Below, one piece after another: positions 46,135-59,320 of a DNA stretch of 64,000 nt. Made by a program: the position numbers and the translations under genes. The DNA comes from Zychaea mexicana (taxonomy: Eukaryota; Mucoromycota; Mucoromycetes; Mucorales; Lichtheimiaceae). The DNA lies in NCBI RefSeq assembly GCF_025766255.1, contig NW_026516685.1, positions 310,001-374,000 on the forward strand, in the 5' to 3' direction. Position 1 is the stretch's first letter. Every line of letters begins with the position of its first letter. Under the pieces are notes generated by a model. It made no database searches, had not been told where the DNA came from, and worked only from the letters and a program-made list of their open reading frames with translations.

Positions 46135-46955
46135 TTTTAAACTAAAAGAGCCATTGTTGCATAAGAATATAGTTTCGATTATTGCAACGAGCTTATTACA
46201 TACCAACTTTACATAAAAAAAAAGTAAGAGAAAGGAAGATAGTAAGCATGATATCGAAAAACCTGCAGAGTACAAAACTTAATTTACTTGTCTAAAATAG
46301 TACTGCAGCAATATCTGGTGACTTTCCGGTATGTATGTAATGAGCGAGTGTAAACTTTGTTTTAGTGTAGTTCAAGATCTTTTCAATCTTCTACTGTCAC
46401 TACTACCATCTGTATGATGCCAAGCATAATTAGTTTCAAATGAATCGCTGAATGGTACTAGTATCTCGTATAATGATGTATACTGTTATTTGAATGCAAC
46501 AAAGTATGTTTACTGCGATAAATCTGTTTGAAGCTGTATTGCTGATCATAACAAATATGTATACGATCACCACATAAATATAACTCTTACTGCTGCTCCT
46601 TGGTGAATTGCTCTTAAAACGAAAATTTAGGCTCGACGGCTTTATGCACAGGATGCATGTTGAGGTACATATGATGCAGGATATGCGCTTATACATCTCG
46701 CAACTGCATTTTCAGAAACGAATAGAATAAACAAGCAAACGACTGGATAGAGACGGCTTTTGCCGTTTCTTTTGAGCAAATATTATCGAGATATGACGAA
46801 AAGTTGCACATTTTGGTTTGATATTGTAGCACATGAATGGTATTATTTTTATTGGCTAATCGGCACTTGTAAGCACAAATAGTATATTGCCATTCAAGAC
46901 AATGTCTTGTTATATGTTAGAGAAGAGACATATGTAGCAGAGAAATCGCTATTAA
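46135..46955. other. Intergenic between transporter and P450
   Basis: AT-rich. It contains the transporter's leader and promoter and the 3' end of the P450. A minus-strand frame at 46436-46696 has no support. Confidence 0.45.
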
Positions 46956-49255
46956 CTAGCGTCTGGTGGCCCAGACCCGCATCCCATTCTTCATTGGAAG
47001 CGTTAAAGAAGCGGTATACGTAATTTCCTGACCAGGTACAAGCGAGAATTTATATCTCTGAAGAAGTGTTGCAATAGCCACAATAGCTTCCAGTATAGCT
47101 AGATTCTGCCTATAGTTTGTGAACGTTGAATATGAGTAACAAGGAAAACGTTTTTTCCTTCCTTCCAACATTTCATATGATACATACCCTAAACAAACGC
47201 GCGGCCCTCCATTAAAAGCTGGCCATTTTCCCTGAGATTCCCGCACAAGGTTTCCGTCATTATCAATCCATCGCTCAGGCTTGAACATCCTTGCATCATT
47301 GCCCCAAACACGTTTTGACCGGCCTTGTGCATAAGGACACCATCCTACAGTATCTCCTTTTTTCACGCATGTACCGTCCGGCCATACATCGTCCTCAAGG
47401 GCGTGTTTGGATGCAATAGGTACAGATGGATAAAGACGAAGCGTTTCGAACAGTCTGGATTAGAAAAAAGTATTAGAGAATAAATGCAGCACCAGATAAC
47501 AGCTGACGATATGCATAAAGAAAGCAATCTATGTACACTGCATGAGCATATGTAAGCGATTTCACTATCTCGTATAGGGCCGATGAATCCATAGTCTTTT
47601 CGTTCGGCCAGTGGGCTTCGATCTCAGCTAGAAGTTTGGCTTCTACACGAGGATAAAGCATCAAATTGTAAAATGTCCAAGATAATGCTTGTGCCGTCGT
47701 ATCTTATATTCCGAAAAAATAAGTGTTAGGGTAGGCTCAGTATATGTAATTACAGGTACTGTTGTAGAACTTACAAATGAAATAGTATTACTTACCACGT
47801 CCAGCAATGATAAAATTGAGTATGGTGTGTGCCAATTCTCGATCTTCCAAAATTTTACCGTTAGGATCCGGAGTCACCATGAACCGATACAGCATGTCAT
47901 TGAACTCTTTGCCGCCTTCCTCCACCAGTTTTCGCCGCTCTCGGATGATTTTAAGGGAGAAATTTTTGATGGTTTTGTAGTGCTGTCCGATCGATACTTG
48001 ACGTGGTGAAAGAATTGGTTGCAACGCTTCCCAAATGCGTGTCGTTGGGGAATGCAGCCTGTCGAAACAATTTTGTTGGCAGATATCAAATGAAGTAGCA
48101 AAAGGGACACCCTCTTTGTTGGTCAGTGCATGAAGCTCAACGCCGAAACCAAGCCTATGCATTTTGAAAAAATTAAAAAACCCTTATTAGATAAGAGCAA
48201 ATACATTCGCATGTGTGTTTGCAGGTATACATAAAGCAGTTGTTGTATCAATTCATAACTTACAAAACAAATGAGTCTAATGTAAAGCGAAGAATGATGT
48301 CGTGGAAATCAACAGGCTCTTTTGTGTCTGCGCTTCGATCAAATATTTGTCTTGTAACCACGTCTAGTTTGTTCAAAAAGACACTATATAATCATAGCAT
48401 CAGTAAAAAAAGATGAAGCCTGAGCTACTATACTGACATCGCACTTACTCTGTGAACAAGTGCCGAAAGTTGGCAACATTAAAGACATGGCTCGCTGTTT
48501 TACGCTGATATTTCCAGGTCTGTCCGTTCGACGCGAAAATTCCATCACCAAGCAAATCTTCAAAGGAGTGTCTAGTTCACGAAGAATCAAAAGTTATGAC
48601 AGAAAAGAGATTGTTAATATAAGTTTGATACGTCTAGGGTTGTTCATGCATCATCTCTAAATGTGATATTCAAACCATGTACTTTAAGAGTAAGCTCTTT
48701 GGATAGTTTGAAAAATTTACTAGAGGATTGTTGAGATTAGAATTAATATACCCAACTTCCTTAGTATGATTAAAGCCGTACTGGAAACCGATCCCATATT
48801 CCATCAACCTTATTAAGCATACCTTTCATCATGTGCTCAACGCTGTCTGGGTCAATGGTGAGGACTCTGGGTGGGCGTCCAGCGATCTGCAACATACTGT
48901 ATAGTGTATCAAAACACGCTTATAATATGTGAATACATTCAAGACCCAATTTTCTTCAGAGCATCTTTCTGCTGACATTACTCCTTCCCTTCTCTAAAAC
49001 TTACAGTGTTGTCACATCGTTGGACTCAAACTCATCGGAAATGTAATCCACCAGTCTTGCTTTGTTACGAATCATATAGAGTAAAGATCCTATTAAGGGA
49101 TGTCCCCGAAAAAGCGTCATATCGTTCCGCTCCTCGGCAAAAAGTGGTCGATCATTATATTTGAGCGCTAATAGACCTGCCACAAGTGCAATAGCGGATC
49201 CACCGCCCAAAATAGCCGTTTGTTTAGAAAATAGAGAATCAGTAGCAGCAGTCAT
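46956..49255 (-). CDS. Cytochrome P450 monooxygenase
   Basis: Multi-exon. A hydrophobic N-terminal anchor (residues about 12-32) is followed by the substrate-recognition region. Motifs are seen in order across exons. Near 48455-48580 is DLLGDGIFASNGQTWKYQRK (helix C, W-x3-R). Near 47800 is the I helix IIAGR continuing in the next exon with DTTAQALSW. Near 47450 is FETLRLYP (ExxR). Near 47260 is FKPERW, and near 47200 the haem loop FNGGPRVCLG with the Cys ligand. These are the signatures of an ER-bound class II P450, resembling fungal CYP4/CYP86/CYP52-like fatty-acid hydroxylases. The exact CYP family and substrate cannot be set. Redox partner would be NADPH-P450 reductase. The stop is at 46956. 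Confidence 0.9.
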
Positions 49256-50023
49256 ATTTTTTTCTTATAAACAGCAATCTTAATTAGGGGGAAGAAGGAG
49301 GATGTAGCCAACTTCTAATACAGCAGCAAGAAAAAAGAAATTATGTATATCGCAAAAAGAAAACAAGAAGTAGAAACAAAATCTTTCTTTGGGCTGCCAA
49401 CTTAAATCTTGAGAGAAGAGAGAAACAGATGATCCAGCATTATAAACAACAAAATTTATGCATGTGGGATTTATTGAGTCGGCGGAATCATGGCGGTTGG
49501 GGTGGGCTTCCAACTTGGGAAAATCCCATCGGTCAACTATTAGTGGTATTGAAACTACCAACTGAGTTATTGTGACAGTATACAAACAAAAAAAAGCTGC
49601 ATCAAAGCATTCAGGCGTTTGTCATGAGCATGTCGTTATCGATGAGAAGAAAAACTTATGTCATAAATAAATACAGAACAATTGTTATGATTTGTTGCTC
49701 GATCGAGAAGGAAGAGGTATACATGTCTACATCTAGCTATGTAAACACCTTTTCCCTTATTTAATTTTATGCAACGATGGAACACAGAAGGAAGAAAAGG
49801 TGGATTTTTGGCATTTGAGCATTGTCACTATTACTGAAGATGTTTCTTTCGCGAAAAGAAAGCACGGCGATGGACCACATATGCATGGGGACGCCTATCG
49901 TGTCTCATGATCTCAGTATATGTAAACATAACCCCTAATGCATTTGCATTATTCTTCTTTTAAGCCATCAACTCTCTTTCTTCTTTCTTTCATCGCCAGA
50001 GCGAAGGAAAAAAGAAAATCAAA
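49256..50023. other. Divergent promoter region between P450 and alpha/beta hydrolase
   Basis: 768 bp shared upstream DNA. No recognised regulatory site can be defended. Divergent arrangement would allow co-regulation of the two enzymes. Confidence 0.45.
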
Positions 50024-51842
50024 ATGACTCGCCTGACTCCAACTTATGAAGGAGTTATTTCTGTTCATCCGATTACAACAAACCATGATACGATGCGACT
50101 TGCTGTTGAACGCCATGAATTTCCCCCACCATCTGGCTCTTCCGCCACCGCAAGAATTGCGTTTCTGTGGTCCCATGGATCGGGTTTTCACAAAGAATTG
50201 TTGCATCCACTCATGCGACGATTTATCGAACGATTACGTTCTAAATCCGTGTATGAGAGCACTCATATTGACTTTATAGCCTGGGACAATAGAACCCATG
50301 GCGACTCGGCTAGATTGAACCACGAGTATCTGGACCAGTATAAAGGTAAACATACATACTATGGAGAAGCCCCTCTCTTTTCGAAAACAGACACAAAAAA
50401 TTATCGTATACACAGATGCCCCAAGCTTCTTACTGGTACCGTGGCTAAACAAATAGTAAGCTAATTTTTCAACCCCTTAAAATATCATACTGCTTTAGTG
50501 CTTTGGTTTGACCTCGCTATGGATACGCTACAAGTCATCCGGAAAATGGCTTTGGGTAAAGAAGGTTATGATAAGTTGATAGGCGTCGCACATAGCATTG
50601 GTGCTAGTACAATGTAAGGAACGACTCTACTGCCCATTATGACTTCAAAAAATTCATATCACTACATTTTTACACGATTTACCATAATACTATAAACCAT
50701 GCGTATCGACTATTTGGCACCTGAACAACATACACACACACATAGGCTGCTCGCAGAGTTTATTCAACCCAATATTTTTGACGGTATTTGCATTATGGAA
50801 CCAGTGATACGGAATTGGGCACTCGGACCTGCAGAAGTCGGACGATACCCTTTGATTACCAGTACTTTAAAAAGACAGGATACTTGGCCAGATCGGTATG
50901 TGACATGAGGGACGACATTGTAGCGTCGTTACAAGGAAATTAGGAAGGGATATCAGAAGGTTTATAAAATGCTTACACGCAGTTCAAAATGGTGGTGAAT
51001 TTGACATAATTTAGAGAAGCATGCAGGAAGACATTGCGCAAAAATCCGGTTTGGAGAAAGCTGCATCCTGAAGCGCTTGAAAATTATGTGGTCAGTCTTG
51101 CGTTCGCTTAATGGACTGTATACTACGGCTGGTGTATATATGATATACTATGTAATATATAAATCAATACTGATAATAGGCTGCTTCTTACTTGAGCATA
51201 TTATTGTAATATATAGAATTACGGATTGTATGACACGGATGAAGGCAAAGTAAAGCTCAAATGTCCCAAAAAACAAGAGAGTGTAAGTAAACAATAAACT
51301 TTGGACAAAAAAAGGTATAAACACCTTTTTTTGGATGTTGCTCAAAAACTATACTTTTAGTTGCTAAGTCAAGGAGCTACTTATGACGCCTACACGAGCT
51401 GTATGTCGCTTAAAATGGTTTCGATCCCGGTCCATGCAGTGCTTTGTAAACAGCCAATGATGTAAGTGATATCCTACGCGAGCCATGTCCCCATTTTTAT
51501 TAAATAGATGTACATAACTCATTTTTTGAAATAATAGAGATGTAACTGCGAGGTCCCATCCTGAAGATATAGGAGCACAATCAGCTATGGTGACAGTATG
51601 CGTGATTGACGGATGGCATACACTGCCTGCAGAAGATCCGGATCGATTAGGTACAGTTAGCTCTTTTGATATTTAACGTGTCATGTGTTCATACCTTTTG
51701 CTTGGCACGTAACCTAGTACGCACTGGTTTTCTTCTTTATCTTTTTGTCATTTATATAGTACCAGAAATCGAGAGGTTGACGGAAGTCGTGTTGTGCAAC
51801 AAGGAAAACGACAAGAAAAACTTTAGGGAATCTCGACTCTGA
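50024..51842 (+). CDS. Alpha/beta hydrolase with C-terminal PTS1 (SRL), peroxisomal
   Basis: Eight exons: 50024-50345, 50499-50613, 50746-50895, 51015-51087 (or 51090), 51217-51282, 51361-51461, 51538-51650 and 51760-51842. They give about 340 residues with every junction in phase. The fold is clear: FLWSHGSGFHKE (oxyanion HG), FIAWDNRTHGDS, nucleophile elbow AHSIGAS with S140, and the late DGWHTLP bearing the catalytic His. The protein ends ESRL, a conserved variant of the peroxisomal PTS1 signal SKL. Small peroxisomal hydrolases such as yeast Lpx1 are a fair comparison; a lipase or acyl-CoA-ester role is inference. It is divergent from the P450 gene. Confidence 0.88.
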
Positions 51843-52392
51843 ATTCAATATATACGCCAGACAACATAAAGTTACTAGACTTTGTATGAAACTATTGATA
51901 TATACGCAACAATTGTTGAAGAAAATACATTCAATGAAAGTAGATGTATACCACATTTGATGTGTAATTATGAAAATAAAGTAGACTCATTGCTTTTACC
52001 TCTGGAGTATGAGAAAATGTGGAAAAATAAAGGTTTGAAATATAAAGTATATAGTAAAACATGAAAAGAACAGAAATATAATCGGTTGGTGATTGTGTTC
52101 TTTATATGTACTGAGGAGAAAAAACGAAAGTAAAGTGATATAGAGAGACAGAGAGACAAAAGCAGGGAAGTATATACGAAGAAAGTATCTGTCACTATTT
52201 GGATAAATATTAATAGGCGTGACAGACTTGAAGCAGATATGCATGTGATATAATGGCAAAAACGAATGTAGGTCAGAAAGAGTAAAAACATAGGAGTAAG
52301 AAGTATAGAATCCATGATGATGTTGCCTTAGGTTTGTGGCGGAAAGAAACAACGAGGCATCAGAGAATGTTTTGCGTTGGATGTCATGGTTC
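51843..52392. other. Convergent 3' region
   Basis: AT-rich, with AATAAA-like motifs near 51975 and 52026. The frames here lack start context and family resemblance. Confidence 0.45.
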
Positions 52393-55300
52393 CTAAAAAG
52401 ATAATAATGCTTTTTCGATAACAAGCTCCAACGACATTTGTCTTCTGCTATTAAAATTCTTGTGTTGGTGCTGATGGAACAATTGGTTGTGTTTCCCTAA
52501 TGTCATCATCCGCCAGTTCTTGGTGTGCCAGCAACATTCTTTCAAAGCCGAGCTCAACGTCATTGCATCTTCTAGTGAGTGTTTCCGGCTAACATAGAAG
52601 AAGACAGAAAGACCGATATCAGTAATGTACAACAAGCATTTCGAACCGATAAGATAAGAAAAGCAGTAGTAATTGTTCCCTCCTCTTCTTGCCTTACCTC
52701 CATCATCATCCAGGGGTGATCCTACAGGAACCAAAAAGAGATAAAGAAAAAATGATTTTCAATCAGTTGTGTATGCATAGAAAGATAGATGGATAATGGT
52801 ATAATAGAACTTACTAAAGCTTCCTTAACGGTTATGCGCTGGGCTGGATCAACGGTTAATAGACGGCGGATGAGTTGCACAGCTATACATACATACACAA
52901 ATACGTTTTTTCGAATTGTTAGTCTTGCTGAAATTGACAGTAATAGCATCAGCATATACCTTCAGGGTGAATATCATCCCAGTACGGTGTTGGAAAGGTA
53001 TAAAGGCCACTCTTGATTTGTTCCTTCATTGGCGGTGGCGAAAGTTCATCTGGTAAAAGTGTACGTAAATTGTTATGATCGAGTAAACATTGAGTGAAAT
53101 ACAAAGGGAGCGGGAATGTGTTTGTTTTTACCATTGAAAGGCGGAAATCCACATAGACAGATATAGAGCATGACGCCTAAGCTCCACAAATCGCACTCTT
53201 TGCCATACGCTCTTTTTCCTGCTGGATCAAGAATCTCTGGTGCCACTGTAACAGATAACAATAATCAATATTCCATGATTGTGGCAGTTCCCTTTATGTT
53301 TTATTTGACTTACCGTAGTTTGGAGTTCCACATTGACTGACAAAGGCCGTTGCCCCCTTTTGTATCTTAGCCAGGCCAAAGTCTGTTATCTTGACGTGTA
53401 ATTTCTGTTTGTCGACGAGCAGTACTAAATAAGGATCATAAGCGATAGAAAGTAGAGTGTTATTTACGATTTATTAGATAGCCTTTTACGACCATGGGAA
53501 TCACTGAGCATAATAACGCCAAGAAGAACATATAAGCTTTTTTCTTACCATTTTCGGGTTTCAGGTCGCGGTGAGCTATACCTTTGCTATGAAGAAACTA
53601 TACGAAAGGTAAAAAAAATGATACATATATCAATATATAATCAAGGCAATTTGTCTTAACCTACGTTTTTTGCGCCAATCCATTTGAGCATTTAAAGTAT
53701 TTATTTATACACTTACATCAATAGCAGTAAACAATTGGAAGAAGACAAAGCGTGTTTCGTCTTCTGTTAAACGACTGCGGTGCACAACGTAATCGAAGAG
53801 TTCTCCACCACGAACACTATTTCAAAAAGAAAATAATAACAACGCCGAGGACGACATATTAGTCAACATACTTTTCTGTAGATGGGCACAGTTTTAGTTA
53901 ACACAACCAAACCATAAACCAGTAATCAGACAAGTAGTAATACTAGTACTCACTATTCTAGGAGGAGATACAGGTACTTTGGCTCGTTGAATACCTTGCC
54001 GATCTGTATGACACAAGGCTGTGGAAAAAAAATAAAGAGCCCAAAAGAAGTTCAATAAAAAAGCTTTTCCTACAACCTACTCATCCCTATCTATCATTTC
54101 CCCATCAACTTCCTTGTATTCAGCCCCCTTTATCTTTTTAAAAGCTTACATGAGCCTCTAACGACATGAGGATGCTAACTTCCTGGATAACCGAGGGCAA
54201 CATCTTGGGCCGACGATCAAATTTGCTTTTGCTTATGATTTTCACGGCGACTTCCTTATCTGTTATCTTGTGAGCCGCAAAATACACATGTGCAAAGTTG
54301 CCGCGGCCTAATACGTGTGCTAGTCGATATTCTTCGTGGAATGTCTATGTTTAAAAAGATTGGGTAAATGAATAAGTTTTGAATATAAAGGAGCGCGCAT
54401 ACAATTAATCCACCACAACTTACACCAACTTCGAATTGAGGAGGGAGAATGATGCGATAGACTAGTAGTAGCGGTAGTAATCAGTTAATTACGTTCTCGT
54501 CCTCGTATATATATCATAAAGAAAAAAAACACGTAGTGAAGGACTAGGGCTAAGGTTCGGAGGGAGGGAAGAGCTGATATGGGTGGGATAGACTGTCGTT
54601 TTTTAAATACGTTTTTTAAATAAACTTACAGCGATTCTTGACATGATCATCATCGAAATTGATCTTGCGGATCAACTGGATACGATCGCCAGAACGTAAG
54701 AGGACCCGTTTGCCTCTGCCAACCAAATTGCCATTCACCCAGGTGCCATTAAAGCTGACACAAAAGAAAAAAAAGGCCAGGAAAACGATGAATGAGTAGG
54801 GTGCGCGTGGATAATTTATTCATATGAAAACTGTACCTGAGATCCTCCAAATACACGCTGATGCCTCTTTGAACACCATCGGTGCCGCTTTCCTGAAAGA
54901 TAAGTGAAATGTTACGGGATGATCAGTTTTAAAGAGATATTTTTCCATATAGCTGATAGTGTACTCGCACCATGTAGATCAGACAGTGTTGCTTGCTAAT
55001 TTCACCTCGCTGGCAGCTAAAGATAGTTAAAAGGTTGATTGAGTATGTATGGATTGATGAACAGTATAAAAAACAGAAAGACAAGAACTGCACAACATAC
55101 GGAAAGTCGTTGCCTTGTCCACGACCGATAAGATAACCAGTTCTTTTTACAGCAGAGTACGTTTGTCGCTCAAGATATCCTGAAGGAAATTCAGGCACCA
55201 ATGCTTGCAAGTAACCCCACGCACGATCATGAACATCAAACTGGGCCGGATCTGGAACGTATCCTTCCGCCAGTCGTTCTGAGGCGGTAAGGGTTCTGGC

Positions 55301-55651
55301 CATTTTTCGTGCATTTGCTTGCTGGCCTGGACTTCCGGCGGCAGCATCACTACCAGAAACAACTGTATTTGTAGAGTTTAAAAGGTCGTCGTTTACAGTT
55401 CGTTTTCTCCTAGAGTCGCTGTCGTTGCCTGTAGTTCGGTTTTTTCTTGAATCAACTTTGTTGTTGTTGCTATTGTCGTCTGGAGAAGGATCGCGTTGAT
55501 TGAAGGAATAGTATTTGGTTCCATCGGTCGATGCAAATGGTGATTCTGTAGTGCGTTCACTGTTTTTATCTTGAAGACACTGTGATCGGTGGGAGCTACT
55601 GTTGTTAGTAGGAGGAGTCCCATTCTGTAGTTTTCCGTGCTTGTGAGTCAT
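52393..55651 (-). CDS. CHK2: FHA-domain Ser/Thr kinase, Chk2/Rad53/Cds1 type
   Basis: At least twelve exons, from the ATG at 55651. After a Ser/Asn-rich N-terminus (about 150 residues) comes an FHA phosphothreonine-binding domain assembled from three exons: [21 protein letters not shown] and [15 protein letters not shown]. The kinase domain follows: glycine loop [32 protein letters not shown], catalytic [14 protein letters not shown], and CGTPNYVAPEIL then [21 protein letters not shown] followed by a CAMK-type kinase is the Chk2 arrangement: activated by ATM/ATR-type kinases after DNA damage to arrest the cycle. The usual N-terminal SQ/TQ cluster is weak here (I see one clear SQ). The C-terminal tail is short and ends KALLSF. 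Confidence 0.9.
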
Positions 55652-56194
55652 TCTGTGTAGTTTTGCTGTTATCGTCCGCTTTCTCTGTATGTTTTATTTG
55701 GAATATTTTATAATGTGGGGTGTTGCTTAGCAATTTAGAAAGAATCAAAGTTGCTAGGTGACAATTGGGGGATATTAAAGAAGTTGAAATTGTGGAAGAC
55801 CAGCAACGAAATAAAGCTTTGTCAAATTCGGTTAAATAAAAGAACGAAATTGTGAGAGAGAATCAGAGAGCGCGCGCGCGCGTAAAAAAAAAAGACGCGA
55901 GTATCGATCCTCTGAGCAGTCACTGTACACAATACACACGCAGAAATGCACTGTATCTCGTTCTGGGGCACTTTGCTAAACGAACAACATTGACGAGACA
56001 ACTCCTGGACCGTGCCACCACGCCCAACGTAAGATGGGTGCTTTATAGGCTATAGAAGGAGAATAATCCGATAAGCGAAGCCTTTTAAGTCGGCGATTTA
56101 CTTTCAGGAACAATAGAAAAAAGAAGATGCTTAAAGTACAGTACAATAAGGGAATAAATGAATTCTATGCAAGGAAGAGGGTCTTTCATTTTAT
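55652..56194. other. Chk2 upstream region and AIM32 3' end
   Basis: Contains a (GC)n run at 55868-55880. No gene supported. Confidence 0.45.
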
Positions 56195-57314
56195 CTACTC
56201 TACAGACGGAGGCGTCATTGCTCCACGCCAGAGCTCCTTGATCACTTTTCTGTTGATGATATGGCGATCGACAATGCTTGGGACATGGCACTGCCGTACG
56301 TTTCCATACATGTGTCCTCCTAATCCCTTTTGATGGATAATCAAGTTGCCTGCAAACTTGTGGCCTACAGTATAAATCATGCGTAAATAATAATCAGTCA
56401 AACAGATTCTATTTTGTCTCTCTTCTCTCCATCCTTCCCTCCAAATATAAAAAGAACTTACCTCCAAAATGGCTGACCCCCCAAACCTCTACACGACCGT
56501 TCTCCTGACCCTTTAAAAGACCTTGTTCCTTTAAGACCTTTCGAAACTCTTCCACCAACAATGGCCCCAATACACCGCATCGTTTATCCCGCATGGTATG
56601 TGTGCAAATCAGTACAATCGTATCAATATCATCCAACGTCTGTTCGTTTTCGACATGGGGCAATATACCACACATGGGGTTCTCCCAGAGGACATCCAAC
56701 AATGGCGTAATGGATGAATCTAGCAGTTTATCCGGATGAGCTGCTGGATACCGACGAAACTCGGGAAAGAGCAAGATATCAGATGTGGGCCATTCGGTAT
56801 TGGGTGAAGGTCGATCAATGATGGTTGTGAACAATTCGCCGCTACCACCACCAGCAGTAGTGTCCGAGGAAGGTTTCTTTCTTTGTTCCTTGATCCAGGC
56901 ATTTTGAGCGAAACTCAAAGAAAGCATCATGCCGTCCTTGACAGTTTCCACTTTAGACCGCATCCAGTCGGGTGCGTCAAGTCCCACACAAGCGACCAAG
57001 TGTCGTCCCGTTTTGGTCTTTTTTAACGCTTCGTGCATTTCGATTTTTTTGCCAATGACATTAGGAATCGGGTGACGTGAGCATGGCACAAAGCCGTTTT
57101 CGGCTGCTGCTACTTCACTGTCAGGGCAGCACGGTTCAAATCGTGAGAAAGGGAATGGCTTGTCGTCAAATGGTACGTCGTCGTCGCTTGTTGTTGTGGT
57201 ACTTGTGCTGTGGTATCGTTGGAGTAGTAATGGTTGCCTTTGACAGCGTTGACCCGCATTAGGTGGTACTAGTCTTGAGAGGAAATGGTGTTTCTGTGCT
57301 AAGGATCGCAACAT
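56195..57314 (-). CDS. AIM32: Sucrase/ferredoxin-like protein, AIM32-type, mitochondrial
   Basis: Exons 56462-57314 and 56195-56364 give 340 residues. The N-terminus MLRSLAQKHHFLSRLV is basic and hydroxylated without acid residues for 30 positions, as in a mitochondrial presequence. The C-terminal half is the thioredoxin-like ferredoxin domain of the Suc_Fer/AIM32/Apd1 family. C237 and C246 (CTHTMRDKRC) and the SHFGGHKFAGN motif with H282 and H286 form the 2Fe-2S site, with two Cys and two His ligands in known members. Biological role in AIM32 is linked to mitochondrial thiol homeostasis and inheritance; details are unsettled. The 97-nt intron splits the GGH glycine codon. The start chosen is the first ATG; an upstream open frame lacks one. 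Confidence 0.85.
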
Positions 57315-57844
57315 GGTATAGTACTGTAGATCTTCTGTTCGTCGGGAAGAAAGATAATTACTGCAACTTATATAGCTTGTTAGTCCGGCAGAGAGTCCCC
57401 GCTGTGCCCAATGTTGATCCGAACATGCGCCGCTTTGCCGCGCCAAAAAATTGTATGATCGTCAAATGAAAAGTTTTGCTTTGGTTCTACATATACACAT
57501 AAGGGATTGTTCGTTTACGACGCTAGTAACCAGACATACGGAGTCATATTTTTTAAGATGACAAGCGAAATTACTACCTACAAAGCGCATATTGCTACTT
57601 GAAGACTAATAGATTTATAAGATTAGTTTGGTTTAGTTGCCTCACTGTGGTCAGTATGATTTCCAGTAACTGTTCTGCTCTCTGACGCAATTGTTTTGGC
57701 CACCTAAAGATTACAAAATCATATCTGTCGGATTCAAATATTATGACGACACCAATTTTATTGTTGATGCCAAACTTTTGACGAGGTCTCAGTATACATA
57801 GATGACTCACAATGTGTGCTCTTGAAAACAAAACCAACGAGATC
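57315..57844. other. Intergenic, no gene supported
   Basis: AIM32 upstream sequence and thioesterase 3' end. The minus-strand frame 57595-57891 extends past the thioesterase stop region in another frame and is unsupported. Confidence 0.45.
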
Positions 57845-59232
57845 TCAAAGCTTTGATTTCTTCTGCTCTTGGACCTTATCACGTCGTTCACTCCTACGCG
57901 GAATTACTATTGCATGGTGCCTGGAAATATGATAAGCGTACACGTTCAGTATCATACTGTAATGCAAAATCATCGTAGACATACCTCGTTGTGGCTACAA
58001 TTTTTCCATCTGGTGTGTATAAAACACCATCCATATCGAATCTTCCTTGAATGAGATGTGGTACTTTGAAGCTAGCCAGGATCTGCGTTGTTGTTTTTGG
58101 CATGATCGGATACTTGAACTGCACCTCATACTGTAAAGTAGGTTTCCATGCATGTGTGTTTTGCAGTCGCATGTATGTTGCATCTGCAAGCATATGCAGC
58201 GGATGTTCGTACATGTCTGCAAAATAAGGCAATGCTATCGAATTGATGGGTCTGTTATCCGAAAATGAAAAAGCATGATGACTCTCGGCTGTAGCAGTCA
58301 AGTTTTTGGCATTCAGATCTTGCAGCGACACTATGGTTTTCTCTCCTCCCCCCATCTGTAAATCTACCGGCTGCATAGTAGTACTACTACGATCGATCAA
58401 AGCAGCAGCTGCATCGGGATGGATGATCGTAGGGCCGGTTTCAATTTGGTTGTGTCCCATTAAAGTAATCACGGTATAACACTTCATCTCATAATCCTTC
58501 GCGTTGTATTCTTGAACCGTCACTGGTGGGCGTTTGTCCTGGTAATTATTCTTCTTGAGTTGTTTCAGCGTCACAGTAACGGTACTGTAGCCTTTTTTGC
58601 TGATTTTGAGATCCTTGATTTCGATCACGCATGGTCCTGGTCGTGCTGGACTGGTGAAAAATGCTGTGAGTGCGGCAGGAGCTCGGTTTGGATGATGTTC
58701 CATAGCGGTCTTCAGCATCATGGATGTCAGATATCCTACACATTCCATATCAATTTCCCACACACCACCGCCCGTCAATTGTCAAAATGATGATTCAGGA
58801 TGAAGGGAGGTTGCGGAATGCTCGACGAAGGACTACGACGCCGTTGCTGTTTTGTCTATTCTTCATATATGTCAACGCTTACCACCCTACCATAATAATA
58901 TATAGCTTTTTAGTTTCATAATACGTTGTTGTTGTTGTTGTTGTCATTACCCTCGAAAAATGGACAATCTATTATACCTACCAGTATCACTCCACGTAAC
59001 ACCCATTGCTGTATAATACCATTAAGAGGTAAAATAATATCATTGTCTATTCACTCTGCTTGTTCGCTCCTGTACACTTCAAGTAAAACGAGAGGTATAT
59101 ATGAAATACCTTATCAAGTTGACCGGTAAAAACTGCATCACCCCAATCGTTAACACCTAAAGGATGAACTTTTGTGGCCTTGTCAAATTCATATGATGAT
59201 GATGGCTTTGCTGTCGTTGATGCAGAAGGCAT
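57845..59232 (-). CDS. Acyl-CoA thioesterase-like protein ending in SKL (PTS1)
   Basis: Exons 59110-59232, 58978-59008, 57985-58735, 57845-57920 join in frame to 326 residues. The first part matches thioesterase-like (TesB/4HBT_3 type) double-hotdog proteins: FDKATKVHPLG, then RGVIL-VGYLTSMMLKTA, then HPNRAPAALTAFFTSPARPG. The second hotdog holds FADMYEHP and the strand DMDGVLYTPDGKIVATTR. The last exon, easily missed because the frame also stays open by reading through, ends QKKSKL, a consensus peroxisomal PTS1. Hydrolysis of fatty acyl-CoA in peroxisomes is inference from fold and signal. Exon 2 is only 31 nt. A minus-strand TATATAAAAA lies about 80 bases upstream of the ATG. Confidence 0.85.
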
Positions 59233-59310
59233 TTGTGGTATATAAAAAACAGGAATTTACAGGAGAAAAGGAAGAAAAGAAGCTTCCTATAATTAACGCT
59301 GACTTGCTCC

Positions 59311-59320
59311 TTTTTATATA
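59311..59320 (-). promoter_or_regulatory. TATA box of the thioesterase-like gene
   Basis: TATATAAAAA on the minus strand, about 80 bases before the ATG at 59232. Confidence 0.5.

Noticed and set aside
46956..51842. P450, hydrolase and neighbouring transporter as a secondary-metabolite cluster
   Set aside because: No backbone synthase (polyketide, peptide or terpene) and no pathway regulator lie nearby; adjacency alone is weak evidence.
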